A stretch of DNA of 64,000 bases from Saccharomycopsis fibuligera x Saccharomycopsis cf. fibuligera (Eukaryota; Ascomycota; Saccharomycetes; Ascoideales; Saccharomycopsidaceae): assembly GCA_001936135.1 (NCBI GenBank), contig CP012809.1, forward strand, positions 3,893,501 to 3,957,500, given 5' to 3'. Below are positions 11,913 to 22,097 of the stretch, piece by piece. A program made the translations under genes and the position numbers. Numbering within the stretch: the stretch's first letter is position 1; each line of letters begins with the position of its first letter. The notes beneath the pieces are model-generated. The model made no database searches and was not told the origin of the DNA. It was given only the letters and a program-made list of their open reading frames with translations.

Positions 11913-12950
11913 ATGTCCGCAAACACTGCCACCGGTGCCACTGGAGCAGCTCCCAAGCTAACCGTCAAGAATAACTTGATTGCCTTAACTAAGGTATGTA
12001 TACTGGCTACTTTACTCTCCTCAGACACTTCAATTGTATTTGAATATTATCATAAATACTCATCCTGAACCATTCTCATACTAACGCCCCTATTTAGAGT
12101 ATCCAATTCTCCTGGTTTTTAGGTATGTTGCTTTGCCCCTGCAATTCAAATGCTATGCCCAAATTTAGTATTTTGATTGCTCTCTGGAATTATCACTATA
12201 GGATATGCGCCCTCCTTGCCACAATGCGTATTTGTCTAACCTCATATTACTAACAAATTTATAGGTCATGTCACCACTTTACTTTCAACTCTCATCTTTT
12301 TCATCACCTACCGCTCTGGCGGCGCCTTCAACGGCTTCTTTTACAGATTAGCTTACCTCGGTATCCTCGAATCCTTTGGTATCATCTTATTCGAGTCTTT
12401 CAAAACCCGTCAGGCCACTCTTCCAACATTGCTTAGAGATGACAACTTCCAGTACACTTTCGATGCTATCATCTGGTTTTTTGCTCCAAAAACAACTCTT
12501 TCTTTGTCGCCATTCTTGATCTTTGCCGTATTCCATGTGTTAGGTTATGTCAAAAACCTTATCTTGCCAGCATTAAACTACCCTTCCACCTCTCCATTGT
12601 TGCTTAAAATCTCTTCATTCATCAAGAACAACAATGACAGATCTTTGTACTATTCAGCTAACCTTGAGTTAGTGTTATTGGCTTGGCTAGTGGTTAAAGC
12701 TTTGCTTTTCAGAAAACGTTCTTGGATCTTGTTGGGCCTTTACACCATTTTCATTAAATTAAGACAAGAAAAATCAGCTTATACTAGAGCTGCTCTCAAA
12801 GCCTATGAGGTTAGAATCGATGGTTTATTATCTGACCCAAGATTACCACCAAATGTTAAACAATACTGGGCTAAATTGAAGTCCGTATTAGCCAGCACTT
12901 TTGGCACTCCTTTAATTGGTGGCGGCGCTCCTGTCAACAAGACAAAGTAA
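11913..12950 (+). CDS. POM33: Nuclear pore/ER membrane protein, Pom33/Per33 (TMEM33/Tts1) family, three exons
   Basis: A multi-pass ER and nuclear-envelope protein; the family helps distribute and assemble nuclear pores and shapes ER. I read exons 11913-11993, 12098-12122 and 12265-12950, giving 263 residues. Intron 1 (11994-12097) and intron 2 (12123-12264) both have GTATGT, TACTAAC and a nearby TAG. Exon 2 is only 25 nt and encodes SIQFSWFL plus one base. Several hydrophobic segments follow (HVTTLLSTLIFFITY, LAYLGILESFGIILFESF, SPFLIFAVFHVLGYVKNLILPALNY, LELVLLAWLVVKALL), then a basic amphipathic stretch, as in family members. It shares a divergent promoter with the SMY2-type gene. Baker's yeast has two paralogues (POM33, PER33), so the symbol is a family label. 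Confidence 0.9.
11994..12097 (+). other. Intron 1 of the POM33-type gene (104 nt)
   Basis: GTATGT at 11994-11999, TACTAAC at 12079-12085 and TTTAG ending at 12097. It falls between codons (phase 0). Confidence 0.92.
12123..12264 (+). other. Intron 2 of the POM33-type gene (142 nt)
   Basis: GTATGT at 12123-12128, TACTAAC at 12248-12254 and ATAG ending at 12264. It splits a Gly codon (G|GT) and restores the frame of the long third exon. Confidence 0.92.
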
Positions 12951-13453
12951 GCGAATTAGCATTGCATTTCTATGAGAAAGAATGAGAAAATTTTTTTTGC
13001 TACTTTTGATCAGCTTGTAATATTCACAATCTTGGCAAATTTTATTTGAAAAAACTTTTTTTAACAAAATATTTGACTTGACACTGTCGCGGTTTTTGTT
13101 CTAGTAATGCAAAATGCGAAATATTTATTCTTCTCTATATTGCTAATATAATTATTTACTTTTTCCTCCCACTATCACTCTGGTTTTACTCACTTTGTTT
13201 TATTAAACTTTTTATGACCCAACTTGTCCCTTTTGTACCATTTTTATTATTAAACTGAAGTTGTGCTTTTTATCCTTATTACATATCTCCCAATTCTAAA
13301 TGATTTTTTTATGATTCCTAAAAAGAATCGCTTTCTCTTAATTGTATCGTTTCCTTACTACATAAGTCAAATTTTACCAATGTAGTTCAAATCTTGTATG
13401 CATTAAAGTAACTAAATGTAGTAAGCAAAATATTTGATGGCACTAAACATAAC
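12951..13453. other. Convergent 3' spacer
   Basis: A 503-bp AT-rich spacer between the POM33-type gene and a minus-strand membrane-protein gene. It holds T-rich tracts consistent with 3' end formation. I see no gene or structured RNA. Confidence 0.5.
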
Positions 13454-15031
13454 TCACTCCGTCCAAATACCAATAACAGAAACAATAAAACTAATAAACG
13501 AACAAACAGTGGCCCCAATCAGTAACTGGAACCCAGAGGCAAATCTAACGTTGGCCATCTCAAGTTCTTCCATCAGCATCTTTTGCATTTTGCCAATATA
13601 AACTCCTAAACAAACAATCACAAAGGTAATGCCTAGATGGCAAATAAGACAAGAAGAAACAAGAAATCGCTTCAAGTGCACCTTGCTAAACAGTAAGTAC
13701 TCGAGTATGAGATTAGTCGATGGGCTCAATTTGTTAAACTTGTTACTCGTCACCGTACCTTGACGAGCATCACCAACTAGCTTCAACAAACATTCAAAGC
13801 CTGCTAAAACCCACAATGTCATACACAAAATCACCACCAAGGGCAAAAATTTGCTAATATTCTTTACTAACAATGCATTCTTGACGCTTTTAAAGTACAT
13901 TGAATTTTCCTGCTTTTGTGAAAAACTCATCAAGTATGGTAAGGACATTTCATAAGCCAATACAAATGCATCACTTAATGCTTTAACATCCTTGTTTGAC
14001 GTCAATTTGGCTAATTCAATACCGATGTCACGCACTAAAGTGGACATTAAATCAACCCCATTGCTAATATGACCAAAACAGGTTTTGTTGAGGGTCGTGA
14101 ATGGTATCTTATTATTATAACTAGTTAAATTTACCGCAGTAACGTTACCAGCAATTTTTGATCGACAATATCCCATTAAACCCATTTCAAAAAAATTATT
14201 TTTGGCAAATGTATCAACGTTATCACTACGCGGTGACTGACGGGATTGCATCAACATTTTGATAAGCATTGGGTTAGGCGCGTTGTATTTGTCACTGACG
14301 TTATAAGAGCTCTCAAAATGATCACTGATACTGCTACCAAATGGATCATCATCATAAATAGTGCTAAATGGAAAAGCACTTGCACTTGCACTTGTACCCG
14401 CAGTAGCAGAGTCTGTTCCTGAATAACCACTCTCGTTGTATTCACTGGCTAAAAAAGTAGCAGTTTTTAGAATATCATTGATCGCCGTTAGCACAGTTTG
14501 TGAAGTTTCTGACTTATTAATAATTTGAAAGGTAAATTGTGGGAAGCATTGTGACGAGGCGGTTCCACACTGACAAGTTGCTAATGTCAAACAACAAAGT
14601 ATGAACGATATTATTGATGACGCCAGGATCATCACGTATCCAAAACCAAAACGTCTGTAGGTTGTTGCAATTGGACCAGTTTGCCAAGAACCACCCCCTC
14701 CATGACCAATGCCCTTTTCAGATCCAAGAGCATTTTTGCCCGCTCGTATGGTGCTAGATGTCGTATCTTCAGCAGCAAAACTGCTACTAGTTTCAGTAAT
14801 GCTAAACGTTTCAAATGAATTTTTAGCAGAGTCTTTGCTACTAAGCGCAGCAATGCCGTGAAAATTTGTTATAGTGTTTGTAGTTGTAGTGGTGTTAACT
14901 GCTGCAGCTCCAATTGTTTCTTTTGCAGTGACTAGTTTATATGTGCCAGTGCCAATGGTTGACGATGTGCTTTTTGTGGAGGTGTTTTTCACGGTGTACC
15001 AGAAATTAATGGATCCCGAGACAATGTTCAT
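13454..15031 (-). CDS. Claudin-superfamily (Fig1/Sur7/Tos7-like) four-span membrane protein
   Basis: A 525-residue plasma-membrane-type protein of unknown exact role. The ATG is at 15031; the frame runs a little further upstream only through a GTG. A Ser/Thr-rich N-terminal segment of about 130 residues precedes the first membrane span (GYVMILASSIISFILCCLTL). A long loop follows with several N-glycosylation sequons and the motif GLMGYC...C, which fits the fungal claudin pattern G-phi-phi-G-x-C-(n)-C. Three more spans follow (FLPLVVILCMTLWVLAG, ICHLGITFVIVCLGVYIG, LLIGATVCSFISFIVSVIG), and the protein ends at once after the last. Fig1, Tos7 and Sur7 relatives share this topology and I cannot choose between them. 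The next gene upstream is a second protein of similar build on the same strand. Confidence 0.7.
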   Translation of the reverse strand: MNIVSGSINFWYTVKNTSTKSTSSTIGTGTYKLVTAKETIGAAAVNTTTTTNTITNFHGIAALSSKDSAKNSFETFSITETSSSFAAEDTTSSTIRAGKNALGSEKGIGHGGGGSWQTGPIATTYRRFGFGYVMILASSIISFILCCLTLATCQCGTASSQCFPQFTFQIINKSETSQTVLTAINDILKTATFLASEYNESGYSGTDSATAGTSASASAFPFSTIYDDDPFGSSISDHFESSYNVSDKYNAPNPMLIKMLMQSRQSPRSDNVDTFAKNNFFEMGLMGYCRSKIAGNVTAVNLTSYNNKIPFTTLNKTCFGHISNGVDLMSTLVRDIGIELAKLTSNKDVKALSDAFVLAYEMSLPYLMSFSQKQENSMYFKSVKNALLVKNISKFLPLVVILCMTLWVLAGFECLLKLVGDARQGTVTSNKFNKLSPSTNLILEYLLFSKVHLKRFLVSSCLICHLGITFVIVCLGVYIGKMQKMLMEELEMANVRFASGFQLLIGATVCSFISFIVSVIGIWTE

Positions 15032-15408
15032 GATTTCCACAGTAATGAGGGGTAATGTAATAAATTTTATAAAATTCCAATTGGATGAAGATTAAGTGCG
15101 AATTCATAAAACAGGATAGGACAAAAAGAACCAAGAATCTAAAGGATTTGGAGAGAAAATCAAAAAAAGAAGAAAAACAACGTCTATGCAAAATGTATTA
15201 AAAGAAAAAAAATAAACCGAAGAGAAAACCAAAAACCAGTATAAAAGAAGATGCAATAATGAATATGATTGATAATAATAATGGTAAAATAGTAATATAA
15301 TATATCCAGGACAAATGTCGTGCCAGATTATGTAGAGGTAAAAAAAAACTGGGTAGGAAAATGTGGGTATGCACCCAGCTGCATCTGTTGCAGCAAATCC
15401 ACAAAAGT

Positions 15409-15448
<40 letters not shown>

Positions 15449-15646
15449 GAAAGCAAACAAATAGAATTATATCCTAAAAAGCATTAAAGCAACAACCGGA
15501 AATAAAAGAAGTGAAAGAAAAAAAAATAAACTGAATTGTGGGAGAGAAAGTAATTGAAACACCAAGAAAAAAGAGCGGGGCATTGTTCTCTATCAATTGC
15601 AAACAGCTGCAAAGTTTGCCAAACAGCCGTGGATTTCATTAGCTCA
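15032..15646. other. Spacer between two claudin-like genes, with long poly(A)
   Basis: This 615-bp stretch holds the promoter of the 13454-15031 gene. On the plus strand it is strikingly purine-rich and contains an uninterrupted A tract of about 34 nt near 15411-15444. Open frames through the homopolymer are low-complexity artefacts. Confidence 0.6.
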
Positions 15647-17371
15647 TTAATGGAAATCATGATGATGGGTACCGTTTCCGTACTGCTGCTCACTAAAAAA
15701 TTCTTCAATATCCCGTGGTTTACTGGTTTCACTGGTCTTAAACAAATCATTTTTTATAGTACCATTTTTGCGTAATCCAAACCCAGTATTGTATGCGTTG
15801 TCTTGCAAGATCTGATCATAGTCAACATCATGGGCGTAAATGTCATTTTCACTGACCATACTAATCAAATCAGAATTAGACTTAACAGGCTGAAGATAGT
15901 TATCGTTGCTGCTTCTAAGGTAGTTGTTATCTTCAAGATCAGTATCCTTATCTTTATTGTTATTAGGCTTATCTCTCTTGAATATATTCTTCGAAATGAG
16001 AGTGTTAGATCTAGAATTTTCAGTGCTGTTATTATGTGTGCTGTTGTTGAGACTATCGCTAAACGGATTTACCTCCAAAATTGTACGTGTGCCAAGCGAG
16101 CCAGCCCTGCTTCTGCTATTGGTATTGTTGTTGATATTACTATTGTTGACCAACTTAGTTGATCCTTTTCGAGATGGCCTTTGTTGTTGAAGAGTAGCAA
16201 ACTTGTCATTACCTCTTCTAGTTGAAAAAAAATTCGATGAGTAGCCAGTATTGGACCTACTAACAAATGTTAAATCATTCTTGAACTCATCATCATAGCT
16301 AGTACCACCAACAAACGTAGTACCCGTACCGGCAAATGTTCCTCCAGTGCCAGTGCCAGTGCCAGTAAATGCAGATAAACTTTGCAATGATTTTCTGTAG
16401 TGTTCTCTTTGATCATCAGGATCAAAGTCTTCTTCAGGAACAGTACACCAGGCAACACCGCCCCAAGCACAAAAATTGAAAAACACCACAGCAAACAAGA
16501 GCCAAAGTAAAGAGAAAAACACTCTGCCCAAGTGCAAAGTTATGCCAAAGTCTCCCAATTCGCTCTCCACCTTTGACTTAAGAATAAATGAAATAACACA
16601 AAGTCCTAAAGTTCCGGCCCAAACTGCAATCATACAAGCTAAAGATAAGATACCGTTAAGATGTTCTAGAAAGGTAGCAAGTTGATTCTTGCGTTGTTGC
16701 TGCTTAAATCTAACACCATAAATGACAAACATGACACAAAAAATAAATAGCTGGGTGGCGCTAGCAAAGATCAAAGTATTTGGAAATGTACGAGTGACTC
16801 GCAGGACGCTCGCCATTAGCTTCTGATAATCAGTATTAGCATCATAATCGCCATCGTAAGCGTATTCAAGAATAATTGTTAACCCAACCTGGCCCAAAAG
16901 CGAGCGGTAGTTGAAATAATAATTTGGAGGTGACAGACAGCTAAGCACCCTAACGTTTTTCATTTTAGTATCGCCGACCTTTTGGTCCAAGTTGTCGTTA
17001 CTTAACTGCAACGAGTCAAATGTTCCATAGCAGAAGCGCCATATTGAAGAGACAATAAACTGCGGGGCTTCGTTAAACTGATCAGATGTATATTCAACAA
17101 GAATTTCAATCTCAGATGTGGTAAATCCTGGGCCGTATGGGTCTGTGTTATCTCTAATGGTGTTTGCATTATTGGCAAGAGCCTTGTAAAGCCCCTTAGC
17201 GACGCTGAGATGGGAAAAACGAAGCCCGTGGATGTAGATGAGGCTATTGCTATTCAGGCCAGCGAGTAAAGTGACGACGACCACTGTGATAAGAATAAAC
17301 GTGATTAAGCGGACAGCAAGCACAAGGCGCTTTCGCGGCGGTATGCCTGATAGAAAGCGAGTGATTTTCAT
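15647..17371 (-). CDS. Claudin-like (Ecm7-type) four-span membrane protein
   Basis: A 574-residue integral membrane protein. The N-terminus has a short basic stretch then a span (LVLAVRLITFILITVVVVTLLAG). An extracellular-type loop of about 160 residues carries WRFCYGTFD, reminiscent of the claudin W...C signature. Three further spans follow (TLIFASATQLFIFCVMFVIYG, LNGILSLACMIAVWAGTLGLCVISFIL, VFFSLLWLLFAVVFFNFCAWGG). A cytosolic tail of about 260 residues is rich in Asn, Ser, Asp and Thr-Gly repeats. In baker's yeast the closest build I know is Ecm7, which modulates the Cch1-Mid1 calcium channel; I infer rather than prove that match. It is divergent from SWD3 with a 312-bp shared promoter. 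Confidence 0.7.
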   Translation of the reverse strand: MKITRFLSGIPPRKRLVLAVRLITFILITVVVVTLLAGLNSNSLIYIHGLRFSHLSVAKGLYKALANNANTIRDNTDPYGPGFTTSEIEILVEYTSDQFNEAPQFIVSSIWRFCYGTFDSLQLSNDNLDQKVGDTKMKNVRVLSCLSPPNYYFNYRSLLGQVGLTIILEYAYDGDYDANTDYQKLMASVLRVTRTFPNTLIFASATQLFIFCVMFVIYGVRFKQQQRKNQLATFLEHLNGILSLACMIAVWAGTLGLCVISFILKSKVESELGDFGITLHLGRVFFSLLWLLFAVVFFNFCAWGGVAWCTVPEEDFDPDDQREHYRKSLQSLSAFTGTGTGTGGTFAGTGTTFVGGTSYDDEFKNDLTFVSRSNTGYSSNFFSTRRGNDKFATLQQQRPSRKGSTKLVNNSNINNNTNSRSRAGSLGTRTILEVNPFSDSLNNSTHNNSTENSRSNTLISKNIFKRDKPNNNKDKDTDLEDNNYLRSSNDNYLQPVKSNSDLISMVSENDIYAHDVDYDQILQDNAYNTGFGLRKNGTIKNDLFKTSETSKPRDIEEFFSEQQYGNGTHHHDFH

Positions 17372-17683
17372 TGTGGTGAGTTGTTGTTGTATCTTAGATA
17401 GGTGCTTAGTGTTCTTAATATGGATCCTTGATTGAGTTTTGGACTTTGATGATTTTGATTTCTCCTTTTTTTAGCACAAGAAAGAGCCGTGGCAGTGGTA
17501 CACGACAACGAAAAAATTCATGATGAACAACAATAAACAATAACGGGCAGGAACAATAAAGATGATAGTGATGAGAATTCATGACAGATATTCAACAATT
17601 ATCTACAGTGACCGCATGAATAAGTTACCATATTTTACTACCTACTCTCTTAATAACAGCTTTCAACTCTTCCACACGCAAAA
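17372..17683. promoter_or_regulatory. Divergent promoter, Ecm7-like gene and SWD3
   Basis: A 312-bp spacer between two divergent ATGs. It contains T-rich and A-rich tracts and no site I can name with confidence. Confidence 0.45.
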
Positions 17684-18970
17684 ATGGCTTCAGACTGCCA
17701 GTACCGTCTCCGGTACGCCCTCCACAACGTCCATGCAGCTCCCATCACCAGCATCAAACTTTCTCCTAGTGGTCAACACTTTGCAACTTGTTCAGCAGAC
17801 AGCACCATAAAAATCTACCATACTGCAACTGGTCGTTTCAGAACCAAGTTTCGTGGCCATTATCGTGGTGTTTCCGATATTTGTTGGTCACCGGATAGTC
17901 AATACCTTGCGCTGGCGCTGGATGACAACACTATCAAACTTTGGTCACTCCGTCAACCAGGTCGAGGCAGCAGTGCCATCAAAACTTTCAAAGGACACTC
18001 GTATTGTGTTACTTGCGTTAGATTTAACGCTAAGGGAAATTTACTCATTTCCGGTTCTGCAGATGAAGCGATTCGGATCTGGGACGTTCAGCGTGGTCGA
18101 TGCTTGAAGACCCTAAGTGCCCATTCGGATCCTATTGCTTCGGTAGATATCACTTGGGACGGCACGGTGCTTGCTAGCGGAAGTTATGATGGTTTGATTC
18201 GATTATTTGATGTGTTTTCAGGTCAGTGCTTAAAGACGTTGATGTATGAGAAAGCAGATTCCAGTTTTCCTATCTCCTATGTCAAATTTTCTCCCAACGG
18301 GAAATATTTGCTTTCTAGTTCTTTGGACGGAATTATTCGGTTATGGGATTATACGAACAATAAGGTGGTCAAGACATACAAAGGTTGCTATTCAAAAATT
18401 ATGGGTGAAAATAAAGCAAATATCAAAGAAAATGGTGAAGAAAAAGAAATTGAAAGTAGTATCAGTACAGAAGACAATAATAATGAAAATACAAACACCA
18501 CCAGTAAAGGTTTGAACGGTAGCATTGCAGAAAAATACTGCCTTGGTACAGAATTTATCACTGCCACCTCATCCCCTATGATCGCTTCTGGCACAGAAAG
18601 TGGGCATATTCTTATGTTTAATTTGGAGTCCAAAGAAATCACTACAGTGTTGCAAACAAATCAAAATTCTCCTGTGTTGCAGGTCGATATCGGCAATAGT
18701 GAAGGAGAAGTGTTGGTATCAGCGACAATGAATGGACATGTTCAAGTTTGGGATTTGCAGCAGCAGCAACAGAAGCAGCAACAGAAGCAAGAAGAAGTAA
18801 GCAATAATGATAATAATAATGACACTGATGAAGGTGATGGAGCCAATGGTGTAAAGGACGATAATGTTGACAAGAAGGAAAGTGTTGAGCTGGAAGCTAA
18901 TGGAAATGGAAACGAGAAAAAGGATGATAGTGATTTGGTTATTGGTGACAGTGAGAAGCAAAATGGATAG
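17684..18970 (+). CDS. SWD3: COMPASS subunit, WDR5/Swd3 WD40 protein
   Basis: A WD40 propeller subunit of the Set1/COMPASS histone H3K4 methyltransferase in the nucleus. The 428 residues align repeat by repeat with WDR5: ITSIKLSPSGQHFATCSADSTIKIY, SADEAIRIWDVQRGRCLKTLSAHSDP, SGSYDGLIRLFDVFSGQCLKTL, VKFSPNGKYLLSSSLDGIIRLWDY and EKYC. Codons 77 and 79 are CTG at positions where WD40 repeats have Ser (LxSxSDD), the strongest sign in the window that CUG is read as Ser. It is longer than the usual 315 or so residues because of a charged Asn/Glu-rich insert before the last blade (about residues 240-285) and an acidic Gln/Asn-rich tail from about residue 360. Divergent from the Ecm7-like gene. Confidence 0.93.
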   Translation: MASDCQYRLRYALHNVHAAPITSIKLSPSGQHFATCSADSTIKIYHTATGRFRTKFRGHYRGVSDICWSPDSQYLALALDDNTIKLWSLRQPGRGSSAIKTFKGHSYCVTCVRFNAKGNLLISGSADEAIRIWDVQRGRCLKTLSAHSDPIASVDITWDGTVLASGSYDGLIRLFDVFSGQCLKTLMYEKADSSFPISYVKFSPNGKYLLSSSLDGIIRLWDYTNNKVVKTYKGCYSKIMGENKANIKENGEEKEIESSISTEDNNNENTNTTSKGLNGSIAEKYCLGTEFITATSSPMIASGTESGHILMFNLESKEITTVLQTNQNSPVLQVDIGNSEGEVLVSATMNGHVQVWDLQQQQQKQQQKQEEVSNNDNNNDTDEGDGANGVKDDNVDKKESVELEANGNGNEKKDDSDLVIGDSEKQNG

Positions 18971-20399
18971 CTTAGGATCAACCACCAAATATGATGAGAT
19001 TGTCTGTCTAAATTTCCAAATCATTTTGAAAAGCCCATAGGTATTTGCTTTCTTGGCAGAAAAAAAAACTAGCTGCTATTTTTGTGGGTGTAAAAAAAGG
19101 CGCTCTTTCCTTTATAGATAGGCGCTAAACTCAAAATGAAATGTTTCAAGTCGCTACCATGCTAATATACGCATATCCCCATTTGACTTTCAAGATATCT
19201 GATTTCAATGGCAAAATAACCCCCAATTCTCAGATATTTTGATTTGTTTCATTATCAATTCTTATTTCAAATTTCGGTAAATATAGGGGATTGCATCAGC
19301 GCAAAAAATGGCCTCATTCATGACTTTTTCAAAAGAGTCGCGACTTTTTCGGTTAGGTTCACTATAGATCATCCATTGATCTGAATTAAACCATACCATA
19401 TCAACACACATATATGTATACTATATATTCTTATTATCACCGTTGTCATTATAAGCTCATCTTCATGACCAACTAACAAGTTCGTATTCCTCAAAATGGA
19501 TTTATCTTTTTATCTGTAACGTAAGTCTACGATAAGTGCCCCCGAAACTCTTTCTAAAAGACAGTGACCATTAATCTTTTACTGTTTCTTCTATCGTATT
19601 CTATGCTATCGGCCTTACCTTTGGTTATGGTTATCATTAGCTTCCCTTTTAAGATATGTTGCTTATTCTTTTACCAAGGCACTTCCATGATTTATCGCTG
19701 TTCCTTCTGTTTAGTTGTATATACTTAGTACATCATTGCTCAAATCATTCAATCATTCAACTAATATGTTATCTTCTAGTTGTTTTTTTTCTACTTTTGT
19801 TACAACTCTTCACTTTTATCAACGTTGGCGCAAGTATATTCATGTAACCATCCTGAGAGAAACATGATGTGTGCTTTTTAGCATCGGTTAGCACTCGTAT
19901 TGAGCCTCATCGATAACAATAATAAACACAAATAGAAAAACACTCTTATAATCAAAACCAAAACTGCAGTTTAGTTTCTCATGCATGTCGTTGTCACTTG
20001 CACTTAGCGAACAAGCAGAAAAAAAATGCAAATATTTTTAACATGCGTCAGTTAAAAAAAAAAAACGTTATCTTTCTATAACATGCCGGTAACTTCAAAT
20101 AGTGGGTTGGTGTGTCCCATTAGACTTTGGGTGGGTTGCTGCAATATGGTATATAATCCTTTAGGTAGTGATAAGCAATATGTTTAATCAAAATAATCTT
20201 GCTTTTATTCACTATTACATAGATGCTACAAGTTCCCTAGCCTTTGAGATGACAGTAATTTATTTTTCATATTTTTTTAAAAGATCTTTTGGCTTTTATA
20301 TGAAAATTCTATATTAATGACAAGCGATAAACAAAATCTTACTAATTCATGAATTTATACATCTACAATACAACAACCACATATTCACAAACACCCAGC
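18971..20399. other. Convergent spacer, SWD3 and CPA1
   Basis: 1.4 kb of AT-rich sequence between two gene 3' ends. The open frames are short and hydrophobic by composition. I see no tRNA or other recognisable RNA gene. Confidence 0.5.
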
Positions 20400-21701
20400 C
20401 TATTTGACACGTTCTTTAGGCAATATACTAACCAACAAATCATTAGGTTTATTATTAATCACCGCAGCTGGACCTTTCAATTCGCTAAGTTTAGCCTTAT
20501 ATTGGTCAATGTCATTGAAATATTTATCAAAAAGGAAAGAACTATCCAATGGACCACCTTTAGCCTCTGGATGGAATTGAGTAGAGAAAATTGGCTTGCT
20601 AACATGAATCATCCCTTCATTGGATTCATCATTCAAATTAACAAAATATGGCTTGAATTCAGATGGCAACGTGGTACTGTCAACAGCATACCCATGATTT
20701 TGAGAGGTGATGTGACATTTACCCGTTGTCAAATCAAGAGCTGGGATATTATGAGCACGATTACCGTATTTCATCTTGATAGTTTTAGCTCCCGATGCTA
20801 AAGCAAGCAATTGATGGCCAAGACAAATACCAAAGATTGGACCATCATAGGTTTCCATAGTTTTTTGTAAATGGTATACTGTAGAAGAACAATGGGTTGG
20901 ATCACCAGGCCCGTTAGAAATGAAAATCCCATCGAAATTACTAGCAATCTTGTGAATTGGATAATCGTATGGGAAAACCGTCACAGATGCACCTCTTGAC
21001 ACTAATGATCTTAAGATGTTTTCCTTCACACCACAATCAATTACTGCAACGTGATATTTCCCTTCACCGGCAACATGAAATGGTGCTTTGGTGCTAACTT
21101 TATGCACCAAATTAATTGACCCCGGGTCGACAAATGCTTCATCCTCATCAGCATCATATTCTTCACCGATACTAATTTTGGCCAATGAAGAACCTTGATC
21201 TCTCAAATAAGTGACAATAGATCTGGTATCTACCCCCGTAATAGCAGCAACGCCTTCTTTTTTACACCAATCACCAAGAGATTGCACTGCATTCCAATGA
21301 GAATAATTCATAGCCGCGTTGGAGACGACAATGCCAATACATTCAACATTTGGACTTTCGAAATATTTAATTAAATTGAATTCATCTCTAGCATTACCCG
21401 AAGGAACACCATAATTGCCTATTAAAGGTTGAGTGAAAACCAAAATTTGACCCTTATATGATGGATCAGTCATGGATTCTGGGTATCCGACAAGCGAAGT
21501 AGTAAAGACTGCTTCACCACTAACATTCTTGTTTGCTCCGAATGAGTAGCCGTGGAAAATTGGACCATTTCTTATAGTTAATGTAGCACGGTCCAACAGT
21601 TTTGCACTCTTGTGGGCCACTGAGGCCATATGACGAGCAGCAAAGGATTTCTGGAAAATAAAATTGCTGGTTTTGCAAGCAGAAGCAACGGATCTGAACA
21701 T
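20400..21701 (-). CDS. CPA1: Arginine-specific carbamoyl-phosphate synthase, small (glutaminase) subunit
   Basis: Provides ammonia from glutamine to the large subunit (Cpa2) for carbamoyl phosphate in arginine biosynthesis. The first in-frame ATG is 21701, giving 433 residues. The N-terminal domain ([41 protein letters not shown]) is followed by a class I amidotransferase domain with catalytic Cys293 in GICLGHQ and the His/Glu pair in FHPEAKGGP. The first 33 or so residues (Arg, Ser, Ala, Phe, Lys; no acids) look like a mitochondrial presequence. That resembles the mitochondrial enzyme of filamentous fungi rather than the cytosolic one of baker's yeast; this is inference. Three TGACTCA elements lie upstream. 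No arginine-attenuator-peptide uORF was seen. Confidence 0.95.
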   Translation of the reverse strand: MFRSVASACKTSNFIFQKSFAARHMASVAHKSAKLLDRATLTIRNGPIFHGYSFGANKNVSGEAVFTTSLVGYPESMTDPSYKGQILVFTQPLIGNYGVPSGNARDEFNLIKYFESPNVECIGIVVSNAAMNYSHWNAVQSLGDWCKKEGVAAITGVDTRSIVTYLRDQGSSLAKISIGEEYDADEDEAFVDPGSINLVHKVSTKAPFHVAGEGKYHVAVIDCGVKENILRSLVSRGASVTVFPYDYPIHKIASNFDGIFISNGPGDPTHCSSTVYHLQKTMETYDGPIFGICLGHQLLALASGAKTIKMKYGNRAHNIPALDLTTGKCHITSQNHGYAVDSTTLPSEFKPYFVNLNDESNEGMIHVSKPIFSTQFHPEAKGGPLDSSFLFDKYFNDIDQYKAKLSELKGPAAVINNKPNDLLVSILPKERVK

Positions 21702-21946
21702 GTTGAAGGTAGTGCTTGCTTTCTTAGACTGTTGAATGTTTAGTACCAGTGGGTTAGAGAGACAGTGTGTGCACCTGAGAGTATCGACCAGCAAGAGTGC
21801 AAGAAGAAAAAGAAGTATATATATGTAGAAGTAGCACTGACAAACTGAGTGACTAAGTGCCTGAGAGACTGACTAATACCTAGGCCAGAAAAAGTGTAAG
21901 TATATGTAACGCAGTAGCAGTAATAATAGTACAACACTGAAAAATT

Positions 21947-21973
21947 TCAGCCACCCGCAGTGTCGGTAAACAT
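21947..21973 (-). promoter_or_regulatory. Short upstream ORF (8 codons) before CPA1
   Basis: The only minus-strand ATG I find in roughly the 400 nt before the CPA1 start is at 21973. It encodes MFTDTAGG then TGA. It is unlike the 24-25-residue arginine attenuator peptide known upstream of arg-2/CPA1 in other fungi. Whether it lies in the transcript is unknown. Confidence 0.35.
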
Positions 21974-22097
21974 GTTTTATTTTTTTATTTTTTTTTTTTT
22001 TTTTTTATTTTTTTTTTATCCAGTGACAGTACAGCTCAGTGTGTCTGTCGGGATGCGCACGCAGCCAAATAGAAAGCCAGTGTCGCTTTATCGCCAA

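Noticed and set aside
15104-15460. Low-complexity Phe/Tyr ORF
   Set aside because: It is translated from the A/T homopolymer tract.
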